Shown here one piece after another: positions 19,675 to 32,068 of a stretch of 64,000 nucleotides of DNA. The DNA comes from Vitrella brassicaformis (lineage: Eukaryota > Sar > Vitrellaceae). The stretch lies in contig CDMY01000850.1 in assembly GCA_001179505.1 (NCBI GenBank), forward strand, positions 78,341-142,340, written 5' to 3'. Made by a program: the position numbers and the translations under genes. Under the pieces are notes generated by a model, which had not been told where the DNA came from, searched no databases, and worked only from the letters and a program-made list of their open reading frames with translations. Position 1 is the first letter of the stretch. Each line of letters opens with the position of its first letter.

Positions 19675-22405
19675 TCACACAGTCTCCTCCAAATGCAGCG
19701 CATCAAGCGTCAATTCCCCACCATCGGCCACCCTCTCCCTTGCCGTGGCCTGTCTGTTGCTTGGTGTAGACGTGTGTGTAGCAGCAGCAGCAGCAGCAGC
19801 AGGCGGGTGCATCTCGCCCGGCCCGAAGGAGCTGGCGATCGATGACGGGCTGCCCTCGGTCGCTGAAAATGACGGGAGAGAAGAGCAGGAAATCTATGTC
19901 GCGTTATTCGTTGTTTGTGTTTGTTTGCACCCGAGAGTATGGAGATCGCCCGCCGGTTTGCGGAACGGAATGCCTGGTCCACCAGCAGATGCACGTCGTA
20001 CAAGCCCTGAGAAGAGAGTACGATGGGTGGAAGCCCATGGCTGGCTGTGGCTCGTTCTGTGCTGACTGCGTGGCATTCGTCGTTGCTGGTGAGGGCTGAT
20101 GGCATCAAACACTCCACGCCCTTCCGATCGGGCAGCAACACAGCCTGAGGCACACAACATGCCATGGAGACATTGTTGGCTCCCATCCATCTCTTCGACG
20201 CACCTCAGTGGTGAATACGCATCCCGAGTCCCACTGGTTGGTCAAGGCGACGGAGTAGTCATGGCCCTCCTGCAGCACTGACGTCCGGATCTCTAGCCGC
20301 ACGGGAAACGTCACGCCACACGGGATCTTACACGGCAACACAGACTTGATCACCAGCTGCATACAAAGACAGAGACAGGGTCCATGGCGCAACATCAGTG
20401 CAACAGTCTTGACGCCCTCATTACCTTTGTGATGGGTGTGAGTTCGCCGGGCGGTCTAATTGGCTTGGTGAACAGCACGGCGCGCCTCTCCTGCCCCCTC
20501 TCCCCGCTCACCGCTACACCCGCAATCCACTTCTCAAAATCATCCCGCACAATCGGCGCCTTGCGATTGGACGACACCTCATGTGTCAGCAGGGAGCCCA
20601 GAGGCTGGCCTATCAGCCGCCTGCAGTACTCGTCGATGGCGTCCACCATGTGTGCGGGGGTAGGGTAGTCGTCGAAGCCGACCCATAGTGCGCCGAAAAG
20701 CTCGGATGAGACGCCATGCCGGACCTCCACCAGCACCTGATCGGGCCGCACTGTCCCTGTGGCAGTGCCTCTCTCGCCCCCTCCCCTTGACGCACTCTGG
20801 CTGGGAGAACAGCCAAGCGACCACACTGACGACGCCGGCGAGAATCTTCCTGACACAAATCCGGCTCTCACACCAGCTGCGGCCCGCGCGTCGTGCGGCG
20901 ATGGCGGCACGCTCGATGCAGGGGACGAGCGACACGCCGCCCCTGCCCCTCCCCCTCCCCCAGTGACGATGCCATCGGCCGGGTGGTTGTTGGGCAGCGA
21001 TGCCGACTGCGTGTGGTACACGGCATGGGGGGACGAGTGGGGCGAGCTGCGAGACGAGAAACCGCTGGCGGATCCGGGGGACAGAGGGCCACGGTAGTCC
21101 GTCTTGAGGCGCGCTGCACTCGGTCCTTTTGGCGGTCGTCCGAGGGCACTGGGCGTTGGGGGGCTCTGATGCGCGCCACCCGGGCGCTCATCAGTGCTGC
21201 GGCTGCGCCGGGTGGTCCTCTCGGGCGAGAGCGATCGAGAGATGCGGCGATGGGGCCGTGAATCGTGATGGTGGACGCGTGGGGGAGGGGGCGGCCTCGG
21301 CGGCGGCATATCAGCACCTCGTCTGCCCTCCTCTCTCGCCCGTCTCTGTGGTGGCGTGTGTGAGGGGCTGCTCGATGACTGCCTGCCCTGCGGAGGGGGC
21401 GAGGGGCTCCTGGGCGGGAGATACAGCTTCAATGGCGGCAGGTCCGTCCTCGGCTGAGCCCTGGATGCCCCACCCCCATAGTAGTGCCTCTGTCTCTTGG
21501 CCGCCTTGGACGACGTCCGACTGGTCGACTCCGATGTCCATCCACCGCCACTCCTCTTGCGCGGATGCGGCAGGGGGAGGCCGTCGTCAGACAGGACGGC
21601 GTCGAAGGAAGTGTCTCGACCGCCATTGATGCGGTGCCGTGGCTGGTGTTCGAGTGCATGGTCAGAGTGGTCGTCTGGCCATGCGTCGGGGTCGTCAAGT
21701 GCCGGAGGGGCTGAGGGGTTGCTGGGGTGGGAAAGGCGGAGGGGCGGCTCTTGGAGGGCAGGAGCAGGAGGGCGATCATCCACTGGGGGAAGCTGCTGAA
21801 GGGACATACAGAGAAAGACTGTATGTGGGAGAAACTGAGCCCCTTCATTCTTTTACCTACCTGATGTGTGACGTGTCCGCGGCTTCTGAGCTCGGCGACG
21901 ACGCCCTGAATGGCCGACGACGGCTCGCCCAGCTTCAGCAGCACCGCCGACAAGTGAATCCTGATGGTCCCAGGGTCGGCAAACCTGCACCTCTCGCCAT
22001 CTCCATCCACACCAATCTCCCCCCTGCCGCTCTCCCTCTCGCCCCCGTGGATGCGTGTCTTCCCCTGGTCGAAAGCCCGCTGGCAGTCCTCCTCGAAGAC
22101 GCACCGCTTCAGTGCCTTCATCAGCATCTCTCTCGCGCAGTGGAGGTAGAAAAGCCTTTGTGCCTGCCGCTTGGCCACCGACGCCCTCTGCGCATATGCG
22201 ATGCCCTTGGATATGAGCCTGTCAACCGTCGGCGATGCCTCTGCAATACCACGCAATGCAGCGCAGTGCAGTGCAAGCATACACCACGACGCATGCAGAC
22301 GGCTGATGGGCGCTTGGCTTTGCAATGGTGTGGTTTGTTACCGGAGTCTGGCGGTGATGGAGAAGGCTCCACGTGCCGCAAACATTGAGGGCAGACACTG
22401 CCCAT
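19675..22405 (-). CDS. Pro/Ser/Arg-rich protein with helical N-terminus and an ordered C-terminal domain, 743 aa
   Basis: Family not recognised. Six exons on the minus strand: 22405-22342, 22240-21861, 21795-20425, 20356-20204, 20006-19931 and 19862-19675; phases agree and the sum is 744 codons with the stop. The N-terminus is MGSVCPQC, a CxxC with Gly2 and Cys5 that could be lipidated. Residues about 25-145 are helical and MIT- or TPR-like (QRLFYLHCAREMLMKALKRC; AVLLKLGEPSSAIQGVVAEL). Residues about 170-440 are low-complexity (SRSLSPERTTRRSRS, poly-Pro, poly-Gly), RS-like. After that an ordered region (DQVLVEVRHGVSSELFGALW; KIPCGVTFPVRLEIRTSVLQ) has alternating hydrophobic strands suggestive of an immunoglobulin-like fold. 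Confidence 0.68.
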
Positions 22406-22582
22406 GATCTAACTATGGGTTAGAGCAAAGAAGATGGAGAAAACGTTGCATCAGGCGGGTATATCTGGTGTACCGCAGCCCTTCTCGCCCTCTCCCATCC
22501 GTCGGTAGCCTCGCCCCTCTCACTCCTCCGCCGTCTCAATACCGCTAAATTTCCTGCCTGGCAAGTCAGTCACTCTACTAGC
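22406..22582. promoter_or_regulatory. Divergent promoter, 177 bases
   Basis: Separates two opposed start codons. A TATATC lies near 22460. The GCGAGCT core found elsewhere is absent. Confidence 0.4.
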
Positions 22583-25500
22583 ATGTTGTCTGTCAAGCTG
22601 ACGACCAGCGGACACGGCGGCCGAGCGCCTGAAGACGACGACATCGCCGACAGCCTCCGCTCCCTCGTCGCAGAGTTCACAGGTGCGACAAAGAGGACAA
22701 AAGACCTGAGGAGAGCGTCGGATCTCTCTGTGTGCTGGGTGCGCGTGTGTGTCTGCAGGCGTGTACGATGGCGGCGTGTCGTGCGAGAAGGTTGACGACA
22801 TCTCCCACGAGATCCAGTGCTGCGACAACCAGACGACTGAAGACTTCTTCAACCGATTCAGCGCGTTTCAGCGGTTCTGCACCGATGTAAGGAATGGTGG
22901 TGGATGGCCGGAGCAGGCGTGACGTGACACACTCATCTCTCTGTGTGTCTGTGCGTGGTGTGGTTGCCATGGTTGGTGCAGCACGACCGCAATCTGTTCC
23001 TTGTGCGGGGATGCACCATTGCGGGTGTGAAGCTGATGCCGACGAGGGACCCCGGCGCGAGACCGTTCAACCTGGTGCCCGTCGACCACACACTCCTCAC
23101 CGAAAAGACGGTCGGTTGGCCGATGGACGGGCGGATGGTGGATGTACCACTGTGTGTGTGTGTGTGTGTGTGTGATGTGTGTGCGTCATGTGTGTGTTGT
23201 GTTGTGTTGGTCAGATCCGCGGGAGCACGTCGTTCATATTCCGTTCTCTGCTTCGCGTGATGCACATCTACCGCGACTCACCCACCGACTCGCGAGTCTA
23301 CCTGTCCGGTGAGCCGCGCACCTGCACACACACACATATGATTCCCTGCACAAGGATGCTGTCTGTGGTTGTTGATGTCACCCGCGCGCAGGTGTGGATT
23401 TCATTCTGGAGCGTGTGTGGGACCCACTGCGACTCTTCAAGGAAGGTCGGCAACGCTGCACGACCCACACACACACCACACACCACACACCACACACACG
23501 AAAGACGTATGTTGATGTGTGGTCTGTCATGTGTGTGTGAAGGCGACAAGGAAAAGTTGTTTGAGGTGTCGATCGTGCGCACCCAGGGCAGCCGTGCGGG
23601 CCGCACCGGACTCGCTGTCGTCACCGTCGAACCTGCTGACGAAATCGAAACACCGATGGTGCGCTGTTAACGACCGAATCACCCACATGTGGCCCGCCCG
23701 CCGATGTGTGTGTGTGTCCATTGCACCAGACCGCGATCAAGACGGCGTCGATGTGTGTGTACGACCAGGCCAATAACCAGGTGCTCATGCTCAAGCGACA
23801 CAACACAGGTACGGTGACGAGACGACACGCATCCAACTCACGCGCAGAAATGGGACCTTGCTGTGCTTGGGTGTGTGTGTGTGTGTGTAGATGTGGGTGC
23901 GGATTTGGCCTGGCGCATCAAGGCCTTCTGGGAGGCCAGACCCGGGGAGCGATCGTCGTGCGACAGACTACTGGTGAGGGAATCAGATCAGCCGAACCGA
24001 TTCTCACACACGACACGCTCACAGCTTGCTCTCTTGTGCGCGTGTGTGTGTGTGATGTGATATTGTCAGTCTCGCATTGACGTGACCAAGTTGTCTGATG
24101 AGGAGCTGCACCTGCTGTGCAACTTCGACCAATACACGTGTTTCAGAGTCTTCTTCGGTCGGTGTGTGTCACTCACACACAGGACACTTACAAGCCTTTT
24201 GCAGACGCTAGTGTGCGTCGTCGTGTGCACTGCAGGTGCGTTTATGTTCCGGGGCAGCCGCACCCCGCAGCACATCCACAGCGATGTCCTCAAGGAAGCC
24301 GCATTCATGCAGCTCGTGAGAATCGCCCCTCCCTCCCGGACAACACATTACACACATGCTATCGAATTGATTGATATCTTCGGTCAGATTGTGCATTTTC
24401 GGCTGGAGCATGAGCGACGGCAGGCGGAAGGCATCAGAGTCGACCATGACACGTGCGCGATAGGACCCACACATTCGGACATACGCAGGCTTGATGATGA
24501 TCTCCGCTGTGTGTGTGTGTTGGTGCGTGTGACGACAGGTGGTGTCTGATGGGCGGCTCACCCCGCACCAACTTCAGCCCGGTGACTGGCGAGTGGGTGC
24601 TCGAGACGCCCCTCGAGCGCGCCTGCACATCCGTCAGAGACGAGATCGGCGTCCACTGTAAGCTCCGATCCACCAACACGACACGCCATCACACAGAGGG
24701 GTGCACCCGTGTCTGACAAAAACATCGTCAGGTGGGTATTGGTGCGACATGAGTTCGGTGCACCTGATGCGGTGCCAGAGCCCGGCCGCCAACGGCCCCG
24801 AGAGCGACACCCACAGCGAGGCCTCTGCGGGCAGCACACGAGACACACCAACACACACCATTCCCATCGACGATGGCGGCGTCGCCTATGTCGACGCACT
24901 GCGCCACGACGGCAAGTTCAAACACCGGTACGTTGCCTGCCATTTGTTATGTGCCGTCCGTGGTGGCCAGCAGCAGCAACAGACAAATGCTTGAATGATG
25001 TGTGTGAGTCGAGTCAAGGGAATTGTGTGTGTGTGTGTGTGTTGGTGTGTTTTGGTTGCTGCACTGTACTGCACTGCAGCATCTACGTCTGTTTCGTGAG
25101 TGAGGAGAACATGGCTGCCGGCATGGAGGACCCCAAGAGACTCCGACTCAAGGTGCGTGGCGTGGCGTGGGGGGACACAGACAGAGAAGAGTTGGATGGC
25201 ATCGATGCCATCAACCGTGAGTGCAGGACACGTGTCATCATGATGTTGTTGTGCATGTGTGATTGTCGTGTCAGAATGAGAGCGAGCGCTGCTACGCCCG
25301 CTGGATACCCCTAGAGAAACTGTCGACATGCCTACGGTGAGCATGGCATGCTGGCAGCCAGGCCAGTCAATGCACACGACGATCCTTTCCGCACACTGAA
25401 CATTTCCCTGTCTGTGTGTGCGCAGTCGCGGCGCCGAGTACAACCTGGCCGAGTGGATCAAAGACCTGTGCATGACCAGGTAGGCGCCGCAAACACGCAC

Positions 25501-26099
25501 CACATGACATAAGATACACACGCGCCCGTGTGTCTGTCCTTCTCAGTTCGCCCATCCACAGCCGCCAGCCGCTGCTCATTCGCGGCAACATCCCCCTCAA
25601 GGACAAGAACCACCCCTCCCTCAACACCCGCAGGGACCGAGACAGAGACCTCAACAGCAGCAGCAGCAGCAGCACCGACAACCGACGCGGCAACAACAAC
25701 CGCAGCAACCAGAACGGCATCACGATACGGCCTTCCAACACGACGCCGCTCGACACCATCGACAACTGGCGATCGGGCGGCGACAACCAGCAGCAGCAGC
25801 AGCAGTATGTCCCCAGGAAGAGCAACTCGATGGGTGTGGGTGTGGGTGTGGGGGACGGTCCGCTGCTGGGGCCGGGCCGAGAGGAGAGGGGGGGCGAGAG
25901 GGGCAATAACATGCGCAACATGGGCAATCGCACCAACGATGGTCAGTCAGCGATGCGATTCGTGTGCATGTGCTTGGATGGCGTGTGTGTGTGTATGGTA
26001 TGGCATGCATCGATGGCATCAGGTCGTTCTGGCGGTTCTGGTGGGTCCAATCGCGCTCCTCGCGGCCGCGCTGACCAGAGCGACAACTGGAGGGCATGA
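22583..26099 (+). CDS. Nudix-like domain protein with Asn/Arg/Gly-rich C-terminus, about 670 aa
   Basis: About 17 small exons from ATG 22583 to TGA 26099; each junction I checked keeps frame. The first half (GVYDGGVSCEKVDDISHEIQ, DFFNRFSAFQRFC, IFRSLLRVMHIYRDSP) is unfamiliar. The second half reads like a divergent Nudix fold: strand TASMCVYDQANNQVLMLKR, then WCLMGGSPRTNF, then GEWVLETPLERACTSVRDEI ending GV, then WIPLEKL. In the Nudix box (Gx5Ex7REUxEExGU) the RE pair is TS here while the later acidic pair is D-E, so catalysis may be weakened or lost. An insert of about 65 residues follows the box. The tail is rich in N, Q, R and G, as in RNA-binding proteins. Nudix families act on capped RNA, (di)nucleotides or inositol pyrophosphates; the substrate cannot be told. 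Confidence 0.6.
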
Positions 26100-27185
26100 A
26101 TTATCAACACAGCAACACAGCGAGGGAATGAGACAGACTAGACTGGTCCACATCACATACTACTATATACCTTCTACTACTGAAGGGGCGGGAGGGGAGT
26201 GGGGTCACCCCGCCGGCTGGTTGGTGGAATTGGGAGAGAGGACAAGTCTTCCTTCGTACCTACCGTACACACCTATATATGGGGATGTGATGTATGTCTC
26301 TATCTACCCATTCATAAATACTCACATACATCTCCTGCTAGACTACGCTACGCAATGCTATGCTATGTTTGGTGGTCAACGGTGCATACGGCGCCGTCTT
26401 TTCCGTTGTTGGCTGGTGCGGTCAGCCAGACAACGACATGTGTCGTGTCGATGTAGATCATGTTACGACACACACACACACACACACAGAGAGAGAGAGA
26501 AAGATACAGAGTGAGAAGTGGACCACTTCATTATGGATACGCTCGTTCATTCATTCAGCGAGTGGGTGTCACGAGCGGGGAGGGGGGAGGGAGCGGAGCG
26601 CAGCAAGAACCAGCAATTATGGCATGGATGGAGGCAGGCCTGGGAGGCAATTGGCAGGTATGGCTGCTGTGCTGTGGGTGAGTCAGTCAGTTCGCGTGTG
26701 TGGTGTTCGGATAAAACTGGCCGGATCCACGCGGACCGACGTACGTTACGTCACGAGCAGCCCGCCCATACAATACAATACAATACACCACAGATCGACA
26801 GCCACTGCTATGTAACCCCATATGACGGACAGACAGACATGTGCGTGCGGTGGGCGGGGCGGGGCGTGTGGTTTGGGTGACTGACTGCACTGGCACTATT
26901 CTACAGCTGCACGTCTTTATGTAGCCATCCATGTTCTATAGGCGAGAGAGAGAGAGGGAGAGAGAGGTGTGGGTAGGTGACGAGATGATGAGTTGCACCG
27001 CCGCAACAAACCTCCTTCAGGCATGTGGACTCACGCGCACTTGCGTGAGAAATGACGACGTGTCATTCGATGTAGAAACCATCTCAACTGCAGACAGCGC
27101 TAGCGCGCGCAAGCCTGCCGTTGACAAGTCATAACGGCCGATCGATGGCTGCGGGGTGCTGCGTGCAGGGATCCATCAGCAGAAG
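26100..27185. other. Intergenic stretch between two genes on the same strand
   Basis: About 1.1 kb with (CA)n then (GA)n at 26467-26505, AATAC repeats near 26769-26787 and a (GA)n tract near 26944-26967. I see no supported gene. It should hold the terminator of the Nudix-like gene and the promoter of the arylsulfotransferase gene. Confidence 0.55.
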
Positions 27186-29934
27186 ATGCGGCTCGGTACT
27201 TTTGTAAGTCATGCTGGTCCGCTGCCCTTTCTGCTTCTCTTGCTTCTCTCTGACGTCGCCTCGGCACTCGACGAGAGAGAGATAGCCAGGCGCAACACGG
27301 ACCAGCTGCTGCGGCTCTTCCCTCTCTACGGTGACGACGGCTACTACGATCACCTCGGCAATGACACCACCAGCACCAGCTCGCGAGAATACGGCGATGG
27401 TCTGCAGGGAGTCAGGCGGCGACGAAGGCGGCTGGCGCCACTCGACAGCCTGCAGCAGAGGACGCACCTGCTCTACTCCCACCCTCTGCCAGGCTCCGAG
27501 CTTGTCAGCGCCTACACAACCATCGCTTGGCGCGTGGACCAAGCACTCAGGCAAGACAGCATCTACAACAAGATGACTGTCGTGGGCGAAATCTCGGGCG
27601 GCCACCCTGACGGCGAGACCCTCTTGCTTAGCGACGGCAAGACGTTCATGTTTGTGCCGGCGGTGCCATTCCAGCCTGGCGAGAAGGTGACGCTCACGGT
27701 GGCTGCGGGCGTCTTGACGGCGGCTGGGCAGACCTTGCCTGAGGCGACGTGGAGCTTCCACATGTCGCATCGCCCTCTTGACACGTACTTTACCAAGGTG
27801 GTGCCGCTTGGGATGCCAGACGGCGACAGGGCAGCCACGCCGCCCGATGTCAGGGAGACGATTCGGGTAGCGCAGGAGGGGTCCCTGGTGAGGAGGGGCC
27901 CTCTAGGTACCCCTGACGACGTGACCCACCGAGCCCTCCAGGATGATGAGGGTGAGATTGAGATGGAGGACGAGACCGACGAGACCCCGCCTCCAGCCGC
28001 AGACACAGAGACGGCCGAAGAACAAGATGCCGAGGGCCAGAGCGGGTCGAGGGGGAGCAACAGCAGCAGCAGCACCACCACCAAGCATCAATACGTCTTC
28101 CCCGACCACAGGTACCGCACCCTCCCTGTGGACTTCCCCCGAGGCACCCTCACCGTCCACGGCGACATCGCCAAGCTGGCGTCGGGCTACATCTGGACGG
28201 CCCACCTGGTCAACGACAACTACCCCACGCTCGACGTGATAATCACCGACTTCGGCGACCCTGTCTACTACGGCGGCAAGCTGTCGTATTTTGCGCCGTC
28301 GGCGAATGGGAGCCAGTTCATCTCAAATCAGTACGGCGATGCGGCGGTGGTGGTCGGGGAGGACTATAAGGAGGTGGGCCAGTTCGGCGTGCAACATGGA
28401 CTCAGTAAGCGACCGAGACAAAAAGACAGACAGACAGACACTCCATCGACGTGCGTGTCCGTTGGTTGATTGACTGACTGCAGCCCTTAACCAGCACGAT
28501 CACATGATCCTGAAGAACGGCAATGTCATGCTCTTCATGTGAGTCTGCGACTCGATCGACAGATACCCGCCGTGCCCACGATTGGTGCTGTGTGTGATAA
28601 TGTCGATCAGCTACGACGCTCACCAGATCGACGCTACAAAGCTGCGGCCAGAGCTGGAGGGGGCGACCCAAACCACTTGGGCGGTGGGGCTCGTGCTGCA
28701 AGAAATCAACCCTGAAGGTGCGTATGCGGAGGGACGTGACATACACCTGGATGGAGGGATGGACGGTCGGTTGTGTGTGGCAGGTCGGTGTGTGTTGGAG
28801 TGGCGGATGTGGGACCACATGCCCAACGCATGGCAGGACACAGACAACCCCGTGCGCTTCAACATTTGGGACATCGCACACGGCAACAGCGTCGACGAGA
28901 TGCACAATGGCGACCTTCTCGTTTCCATGAGAGCCCTCAGCGAAGTACTCGCCATCGATCGGTAGGTAACCTCCACACCACACCGCACCACTGTGCACAC
29001 ACATGCACAACACACACAATTCACTCCTCTCTCCCTCACCTGGTCCTCTCAGCAACACGGGCGCTGTTCGGTGGCGGCTGGGCGGCAAGCGAAGCTCCTT
29101 CACCTTGGTGGGCGACACCAACCAGCACTTCACTGGCCAGCACGACGTGCGAGAGCTGGACGAGAACGTCATCACCGTGTTCGACAACGCCGTCCGCACA
29201 GGCAACACGCACGCACGTGCGATGGACTACTCATTGGAGTTCGACAGTGACGGCACCCCGAGGGTTGCGCGTGTCAAGAGCACGTGGGACAGCGGGGTGC
29301 GCGCTTACGCCAAGGGGAGCTACCGACGGCTGGGAAATCGGAACAGGGCAGTGTGTCTGGGGTTCGACGTGGCCGACGAGTTTGACCCCAACGACCAGAC
29401 CGTTCAAAAGGAAAACATGGTCGGCAACCCCTTCTATGTCGAGGTGAGGACGGTACGCACATCGGGCGGATGCTTTCACACATCTCCACCCTCTGTGTGT
29501 GTGTGTGTGTGTGTGTAACTCATGGGCAGACTGACCCCTCCGGCGTGTGGCTGATCAGCATGAAGTGGCACGGCGCATCCCACGGCTACCGCAGCATCAA
29601 GGCGGGGTGGACGGGGCGGCCGTCATGGAAACCCGACGCCCTCCTCAACGCCGACAACCCGGCCAACACTCTCCGCTTCCACTTCAGCTGGAACGGGGCG
29701 ACCGAGGTGGTCGAGTGGCGGGTGATGCGGGGCGTGAACCACGACGACATCAGCGAGTATGTGGAGACCATCCCCCGGACGCAGTTTGAGCACTGGGTGG
29801 ACATCAGCGACGAGGACGGCCGGCTGCGGTGTGTGCACTACCAGGCTGTGGCGGTGGGCAAGGATGGCAAGGACATGGCCTACTCCAATGTGGTGCCCTC
29901 CTGGGGATGCAGCGGCCAGGCAGGCCAGCAGTGA
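27186..29934 (+). CDS. Secreted arylsulfotransferase (ASST family), 784 aa
   Basis: ASST enzymes move sulfate between phenolic compounds without PAPS, through a covalent histidine intermediate. Six exons, 27186-28404, 28484-28538, 28611-28717, 28784-28961, 29053-29443 and 29530-29934, keep frame and give 784 residues. A signal peptide is clear (LPFLLLLLLSDVASA). An N-terminal beta-sandwich region (SELVSAYTTIAWRVDQAL; VPFQPGEKVTLTV) matches the Ig-like domain before the propeller in this family. Propeller hallmarks follow: QHDHMILKNGNVMLF, DEMHNGDLLVSMRALSEVLA, IDRNTGAVRWRLGGKRSSF, NQHFTGQHDVREL, with histidines where the family has its active site. An acidic Ser/Thr-rich linker of about 70 residues separates the two. 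ATG 27186 is chosen because it starts the signal peptide. Confidence 0.88.
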
Positions 29935-32068
29935 TTGATTGATCGGACCGGCTGACGTGACGATCCCAATGAATGAAGGAATTGATGAATGGGGGCAAGA
30001 CAGGAAGGTGACTCTTTTTGCTTGCCCTGGCTGGGCTGGGCTGGCTCTTACTTATGTTTGCTCGCCTCGCGTGTGTGTCCATGTCATGTAGGAATCTATC
30101 TGCTTTTGCATTGCATTGCATTGCATTCATTGTGCTGTGCGTGGGGGTGTGGTGTCTGTCTGGTGTGTGCTGTGCGGGGTTGGGTTGGGTTGGGGGGCGT
30201 GTGTGTGGTGGTGTGTAAGGTATGTGTCTCTCTCGCCTCGCGTGTACTATTTATTTCGTATCTATCGTATTCAGCCAGGTCTATCGTGTATATCGATCGC
30301 TGCAGACACACAGACAGACAGGCTTTGTTTGGTCGTGCGTGTATTCCTTGGCTGTGAATGTGCCGTTCCTGCCCCCTAGAAAGGTGGATCGGATCACAGC
30401 GTGTTTGTCTGTCTCCCATTTCTATGTATGTTTATGTGTGTCTGTCTCCGTGTATGGGTCCGTCTTCCCGCAGGTATGAAGTAACTGTCTATACTTGTAT
30501 GTGGGTTTTCTGTCTGTATTTGTTGTCGGTCGACAGGACAGCATAGATATAGCATCGGCTGGCCTGGAGAGCGGGAGGGAGGGAGGGAGGGAGGGAGAGG
30601 GGGCCGGCTAGGCTAAGCCATCCTTTCGTATCTGTCTGTCGCCCTATCTATTTGTCGTCAGTCAGTCATTGAAAGATAGATACTATACACATTGGAGGGT
30701 ATCCAGGCAGGGGGAGGCAGGCAAGGTCTGTGAATGATCATACTAACGAAGGTGCGGCGTCTCTCTGGATTAACCAACCCGCAAATTTTAGGTGTCTGTC
30801 TGTCTGTCTGTCTGTGTGTACCGTACGTAGCGTGTGTGGGATTGGATGAGAGAGGGGTGGGGGCCTTGTCGGTCGGCGGTTTTGTGTTAGTACGTCACAA
30901 CGACGCGATGGCAGCAGAGAGGCAGACCTTTCATTCATTTTAGCCGCACTAATGTGCGTTTCGGTCGTGTCTGCTGCATGCTGGCTGAAGTCAAGGCGCT
31001 GCTGTGGGTGTGCGGTGTTTTCGCGGCCAGCAGGCAGAGTGACTGACTGACTTACTGGGTGGCCCGGGTGGGTAACAATGACTGACATCTGTCTGTCTGC
31101 AGTGTTACTGTATGTATGTATGAGTGTCTGTCTGAGGTGGCGTGGCGTGGCGTGTGTGTGTGTGTGTGGCTTGCATGAATGCAATGAATGCCTGCCTATT
31201 TAACATCCTATCTCAGTGTACATGACGCGTGGGATGGATGGACCACTCGATTCATCGACATGTCGTTCAATCGGTGTGGTGTTTCTCTCTCATCTATCTC
31301 AAAACACACCAACTCAATCAACCACAGTAAGTAGAGCTCCTCTTTGTTCGTTGGTCTGCGCTGCGTTCACCTACACACAAAGAACGCCCCGCCCCCCATT
31401 GCAATGCATCCATCACAGAGAGACAGACACGATGGATAGATGGATGGATAAAGACAGCCAGCTGTTCACACGATCGACACAGTAGACTCACAGGCAGACA
31501 CAGAAAGAAGCAGCACATAAATCAAAGACAAAAACCATCTCAGTCGGCCCCTAGGTGCTGCTATAGGACATTACATTCACTGTGTCTGCGTGTCACGCGT
31601 CGCAGACGCCGTATGCAATCAGGGAGGAGCGACCAGATGGCGGGATCGGATCCCCCTTGATGCCGCAGGAGTCTGCAAGGCATGGCTCACATGACCATGA
31701 CATGCGCATAATGGCGATCAATCACCTCACTCCCCACAACATCAACACACAGGCTCATTCTTACCAACAAATACTCCCTCCACTCTACACCCCCCCATCC
31801 CCATCCCCCAACTCTGACTGACATGTCTCTCAATCAGTCAACATAAACAATCTCATCTCACCCGTCCAATCCAATCATCCACACACCCCTACCCCCTCCA
31901 AAAAGCTCACGTCGGCGCACGAACGGCAAAAAAGCGAAGGAGCCGCGCTCAGTGGGCCAACCAGACAGCTGCATGACCTCTCACGTTGCCCACACAATAC
32001 ATGCCAATCTCACCCACAACCACAAACAACACAAAACCACGCGCCCGTCTGTATGTTGGCCACCCCAC
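29935..32068. other. Long convergent intergenic region, no gene seen
   Basis: About 2.1 kb between the 3' ends of the arylsulfotransferase and carboxypeptidase genes, the largest gene-free stretch here. It has (TTGCA)n near 30106-30125, (GGGA)n near 30572-30598, (TGTC)n near 30793-30815 and CT/GT-rich tracts, and is T/G-rich in its first half. I see no ORF with family support and no tRNA. Confidence 0.6.

Noticed and set aside
19710-20186. Longer unspliced C-terminus for the gene at 19675-22405 (poly-Leu frame)
   Set aside because: Reading through gives a CTG-repeat poly-leucine tail; a clear GT-AG intron (19930-19863) yields an alanine-run tail in a consistent phase.
22406-22582. GCGAGCT element in the 9th divergent gap
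   Set aside because: No exact match here, nor in 17291-17429; only near-matches in the latter, so the motif is not universal.
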